From Membranipora membranacea (taxonomy: Eukaryota > Bryozoa > Gymnolaemata > Cheilostomatida > Membraniporidae), in NCBI GenBank assembly GCA_914767715.1, contig OU612072.1, forward strand, positions 27,032,001 through 27,096,000: DNA of 64,000 nucleotides. The letters are read 5' to 3'. The notes beneath the pieces are model-generated. The model worked only from the letters and a program-made list of their open reading frames with translations, did no database searches and was not told the origin of the DNA. This document shows positions 59,431-64,000 of this stretch, one piece after another (within the stretch, counting starts at the first letter, position 1; each line of letters begins with the position of its first letter). The position numbers and the translations under genes were made by a program.

Positions 59431-59660
59431 TGTATAATTAAACCTTTTTGTCGGACAAAAATCAAGGTCCAATCTCCGCTTTTTTGGAGGGTTCAATCGC
59501 AAGCATTTAATGCATTAATGTGTATAATTAAACCTTTTTGTCAGACAAAAATCAAGGTCCAATCTCCGCTTTTTTGGAGGGTTCAATCGCAAGCATTTAA
59601 TGCATTAATGTGTATAATTAAACCTTTTTGTCAGACAAAAAAATCTGGATCCAATCTCCG
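59431..59660. repeat. 90-bp tandem repeat, about 2.5 copies
   Basis: Copies start at 59431, 59521 and 59611, exactly 90 bp apart (tgtataattaaacctttttg...). The period keeps a frame open through it (59428-59811), which I regard as accidental. Confidence 0.9.
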
Positions 59661-60457
59661 CTTTTTTCAAGAGGATTGGCAAATGCAACCTCCGGTTTTT
59701 TGGCCATGCTTACCCGCCGTGATGAACCCCGGTGCATATAAAAACCGGGGGAAACATCAAGGCAGGGCAGTTCTGGTTGGAGAGCCCTCGGAGCATGTTT
59801 TTCTGGTATGATATAGATTGCTTTTCTGGTATCTAACTTAGTTTATTATTCAAGAATAAAAATTGATTTTAATGTCGAAAAGACATCTCAACTATGAGTC
59901 ATTAGTAAATTGAATTAATACATACTTGTAACAAAATTCTAAAGAACAATGTTGTGGATAAATTTGATTAGGTAAACAAAACACTTTTTGTATGGAGTTG
60001 CCTTCTTCCTCAACAGGAAGAAGTTAACTCCATACAAAATAAACATGAGCAAAATGAATAAAATAGTGGTGTCTGTTCTGCTCGGGTATTCGGCCCCAAG
60101 TGGGTCGAATATGCGACATAGTTACTGCCACATCAGGCGGCCCTGTACTCATAAGTTCATCAATGAGTATGTTGAGGCATCATGGCACTCTCCATTTGAC
60201 AGAATCCTCAGTAGGAGCCCTTTATTGCGACGTTTACTCGGTTCGTCAAGCTCATGCGTATGAAGAGCTGCGGATACACTTGCCCTACCCTACAAGTCAC
60301 AAAAACCTGGTACTGAACCATCTCAATGTCATGAAATCGACACTCAAGGACAGGGTGCCATTGCGCAGAGGCATACTCAACATTCGGACGAGAAAGGTTT
60401 GTATATGAAACTGGTTAGACTTGTTTGGTGGATCCTGGAGAGTCCTTATTATCATAC
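59661..60457. other. Mixed intergenic DNA with two overlapping unassigned frames
   Basis: Overlapping open frames at 59988-60263 and 60100-60408 may be a frameshifted relic of a mobile-element protein (for example the segment HLPYPTSHKNLVLNHLNVMK), but I recognise no motif. Confidence 0.25.
59986..60039. repeat. 25-bp stem hairpin with 4-base loop
   Basis: ttttgtatggagttgccttc... and its inverse ...aagttaactccatacaaaa pair at 23 of 25 positions around the loop caac. The loop is too short for a normal miRNA precursor; it looks like a palindromic repeat. Confidence 0.7.
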
Positions 60458-60960
60458 CTAGATGATATCTAGCCTTGGTGACTTGTTGTTTGATGTGTGC
60501 TGTAAATATAGATGGCTCTGTATTACAACCGCGATATATTTGCTCCTAAGTGTGGTGTCATGATTGCCCCTTTTGAGAGTGAACTCAGTAATAAGCGCAG
60601 GCGTTTTCGGATTGAAGCACATGATTGAGCATTTGGTGACAATGAACAACATACACCGTGTGTCAGCCCATGCAGACAATAATATGAGGTATTTGACTGA
60701 AATACTGCGTGATCAGCGGCTGTGTTGAAGGTCTGATACTTGAGAGTGTTATCTGCAAATAAGCCTACTTTACAGACCACATGGGTGGGTAAGTCATTAA
60801 TATATACTGAGAACAGAGTTGGCCTTAAAATCAGGCCTTGAGGCACGTCCAAAGTAACAGGAGTCTCAGTTGGTTGGCTTAGCGCTTAATTTACTTTCAG
60901 TTTGCGTTCGTTGAGAAAACCATGTATCCATATAAGTTTACAGCTAGGATTATAGAATAG
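60458..60960 (-). pseudogene. CR1-like LINE RT relic
   Basis: The minus-strand frame reads DVPQGLILRPTLFSVYINDLP...CKVGLFADNTLKYQ, a decayed version of the S-G-V-P-Q-G-S...F-A-D-D region of the same class of RT as at 28106. The catalytic FADD is FADN and SGVPQGS has become LDVPQGL. Upstream, WIHGFLNE-like sequence with stops is visible. Confidence 0.8.
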
Positions 60961-63900
60961 GAGAACCACTGCCTGCACAAAACTGCACTCAAATACCAAC
61001 CAGCTCCTCCAACCAGACCAACCCGTCAGGTGAAAAACTCAAGTGCAAAACCATCTTCTCGTACAGACTGAGATAAAAGTCCCCCACTCATCCCTGGGGG
61101 CATGAATAATGTGAACTGTCAATTGTAGTTATTTTAATACATGGTTTTTGTTTTTTACAGGTCTCTACTTTTTCTGTTCCCAAAGACCAATAGTGGTAAT
61201 TTTTCAACACTTTTGTTTAAAATACCCTAAGCGAAATAAAGCTACATACATTTTACTTATTTTAACTCATGTAGAGAGTGGGGCAATCTCTAACGCTACT
61301 GTAACATCTATATCATATGACTTCACCAGGGATAAGACCACTGTGCTGAACAAGTAGAAGAAGCGGAACTCCAATAATATGCAGATTGAAGGGTGCAGTG
61401 CTTCAATGAGCAGCTAGGTAACAAGTGAGGAAATCCTTATTTCTCTTCCTCTGGTTTTATAACTGAATGATTTGAACTTGGAGAATAACTAATTTCTCTT
61501 CCCCCTTATTTGTTACTGAATGATTTATGGACGCTGTGACAAAGACACATATCCTTTCATTTGGATTTTGGTGATCATACACAGTGAAATAAATGCGTTG
61601 ACATTGCAATGATTAACATAAATAAGTTTTTCTTTCTATTATCTCCAGTCCTGCCACAGCTAGGCACACCAACTTTTGACCAAATCTTCCTAGCCACTTA
61701 CTCTTGAAGAGATGTTTTAGAATTATAAAAAAAAACATCTGTTATACCTTATTTTTTGATTTTTCCTTATTATAGGGCTACGCCAATACCAAAATATTAT
61801 TCTGCTCATACTGTGCAAGTCACTCAAAGTTCATTGAACAATGCTTATATACTATTGGACGTTAATTTCAATATCCAAGCAAATTTGGAATAGGGCTCAA
61901 TCCGATTTCGATTCAACATGTAATGCCAAAGGGAAAAGATATCTATTGCAATGCCCAGCCCTAATCTGGGGGAAAAACGTATTTAATTCAATGTGTAACA
62001 AAGTAGCAAGATAGCCTTGGTAATAGTAGACTCTTTAAAAGCCAACAACTGTTTTGGATGCAATAAAATCAGGGAGGTCCTTGATAAAATGTATTGTTTT
62101 GTCTACCTTACCATACAGACTTGGATTAAATCAGATTAGTGATGGGGCGAACATTGTTGCACTGAAACAATGAAGAGTTGGCAGCCACCCTGGTTACGCA
62201 ACACGTAAACACACCAATTATGTCAAACCACCGAAACTTACAAAATGCACTGAGGGAAAGATGAGATGGATTGAGATGCTCATCAACACACAGGGGTGGC
62301 TTCATGCTGCTGGGCCGGCCATGAGGAGGTTGTACTAGAGAAGGCCTCGAAACAGCGCTTGACTCATGGTTTCTAGCTGAAGACCTGTGTGTTGTGCAGT
62401 GGTACGCGCACCATTGTATGTTGTATCAGATTCAACCAGACGAATATTATTTGCATACAGTAGTGCACAGCGATTCTAGTTTATATATACCGCAAATGAT
62501 CAAAGTAAGAGATTGCAATCTCACCTGCTTATATCCTAGAGTGATAACTCCGGGTAGCGTATTCTGAATCTACTATCTGCTCTGTATGATACTTGATATT
62601 GTCCACTCCTGAGGTGGTATAGACTATGGAGGATGCTCGGTGCTGACCAGCAATGAGCTCTAATGTGCTATGTATAACATCTTAGTATTGTTTATAGAGA
62701 TCGCTTGGCGCTGACTGACTGCTAGCTAATCCGCTAATATAGTTTTGTGCCTGCGGCTGTGCTTGCCGCTTGGGTACGTTGCCTTTGGGGTGGTGTAATT
62801 GCTATGTGTTTGTAGCAGTGACCTGATTGGTCGCATGGCGGTGATAATCGGTTTGCTTGCCTTGGTGTGGGGTCTATTGTTTGCACTACTGCATTGCCCT
62901 TCAGTGTGGATTTGGTTATCTATTAATGAGCATCACTCTTCAGTTATACTATAATTGAATTTTCTTTAATTTTACCTGTGATTAGTTGAGTCATAGGAGT
63001 TGACGAGAGCCTTTTGGATCACTGAGGTGAGATTTTGTATTATATTATTATTTTCATGTTTATTGATGCTCGCATTACTGATATTATTGACGTCAGATTT
63101 TTTGTTGTCAATGACTTTGATATCATTATCATTGTCATTGCTATTTATGCCAATTATCAGAACTGAACTGACGAAATGTTTTTTCTCTTATTTCAATTTT
63201 ACAACACGTATCGTTATAATATAACACATCAAACCGAAACTCAACCCAGAAACCTGGTTCCATACACCCCTATAACACCCACAAAACAATTATTACAACA
63301 GACATACGCTGCCCTGCATATTATCTATGATATCTTGATACGGTCCAACCCGGAGGTGGTATAATGATTGCTAGTTTTCTCCCAGCTGTAAGCTAATCTG
63401 CCATAGGTGTAATCGTGGTATAGCCATTGCTGGTAGCCAATCTGCTGTAAGCTAATCTACTAAGGGTGAAGCAGGGCATCAATATGGCCGAGATTGCATG
63501 GTACTGAGTCTGACTGACTGCTAGCTAATCTTGTTATATGGTACCTTAGTACCGTCAGACCCAGATGTGGGATAGGTATGTCCTGATGCTGAACTGCGGT
63601 AAGCATACCTGCTAAATTATAGCATGAAGCAGAGTGGAAGAGCATGAGATCAAGGGAAACAACTGCCTGAAAACTGCCATGCCACAGCAAGAGTTTATCT
63701 TGCCTGTCTTGACAAGCTTTGCCAGGTGGGGGAGGGGGAGAACAAAGCTGTCCCCCCCAGGGCCGTAACCTACGGCATGGCTGCTAGGGCCTGGCCCTAC
63801 CAATAATAGATAATTATCAAAGTTGAGAAAAGGTCAAAAATGGCATAATAAACCAATAAACCAAACCAAACCAACCAAACCCCCTTACACAATTTTTCAT

Positions 63901-64000
63901 AATCACTCAGTTTAATGACAACATGACAATAACATTAGCTTATTTCCTCTCACTGATCAGACATGATCATTTGCTTAGAGTGAAGTACATCCAATCACCA
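60961..64000. other. Right flank, no gene recognised
   Basis: No supported exon. From about 62560 to 63600 there are diverged repeats of motifs such as gtcc...gaggtggtat and ctgactgactgctagctaatc (62715 and 63510), pointing to old duplicated, probably mobile, sequence. Near 63700-63790 a CTTGACAAGC...GGGGGAGGGGG segment resembles other CAAGACAAGC-bearing repeats in the window. Confidence 0.35.

Noticed and set aside
59170-59811. Open frames of 84 and 127 codons
   Set aside because: The longer one is a by-product of a 90-bp tandem repeat; the other has no recognisable features.

Overview
This window looks like nuclear DNA from a multicellular animal, most likely a marine invertebrate. It is AT-rich and has spliced genes with GT-AG introns, metazoan gene families (a PHF10/BAF45-type chromatin protein, a PP2A B56 subunit, a NIDO-domain secreted protein, receptor tyrosine kinase remnants), CR1-like LINEs, an LTR retrotransposon remnant, foldback/MITE elements, and very many minisatellites. 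I cannot fix the phylum from the sequence.
Layout. 1-2131: first exon of a secreted NIDO-domain gene on the minus strand; the rest runs off the left edge. 2132-2537: short divergent promoter region. 2538-17006: a PHF10-like gene in 14 exons (591 codons), its introns stuffed with unrelated minisatellites, including a 3.1 kb array of a 16-bp unit. 18952-26572: a PP2A B56 (PPP2R5-type) gene in 11 exons (490 codons). 28106-30361: a 5'-truncated LINE with a long open RT frame. 30540-33830: foldback elements and MITEs. 34225-44289: a two-exon gene for a giant (about 3266 aa) Cys2His2 zinc-finger protein with an unusual repeated finger dyad. 45207-46590: LTR, tRNA-Ser-type primer binding site and broken gag. 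46600-64000: mostly repeat-derived DNA, with RT relics, a 4.4 kb element with long terminal inverted repeats that carries an 18-bp minisatellite and a LINE relic, tRNA-derived SINE-like pieces and a broken receptor tyrosine kinase fragment.
The most notable pattern is that tandem repeats have captured splice sites. In the PHF10-like gene a 22-bp repeat carries the exon 11 splice donor and repeats it about 52 times into the intron. In the B56 gene a 36-bp repeat carries the exon 3 acceptor plus the exon start in five in-frame copies, so alternative acceptor choice would add 12 residues at a time. A second B56 exon has a 53-bp acceptor duplication that is out of frame. The other candidate novelty is the zinc-finger protein, built from about ten pairs of a YPC-type finger and a finger with an invariant tryptophan.
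Functionally, the PHF10-like protein (SWI/SNF PBAF subunit) and B56 (PP2A targeting subunit) are conserved housekeeping regulators in tandem; nothing shows that they are co-regulated. Exon structures were read by eye from frame continuity, splice signals and remembered family conservation; no alignment or RNA evidence was available.
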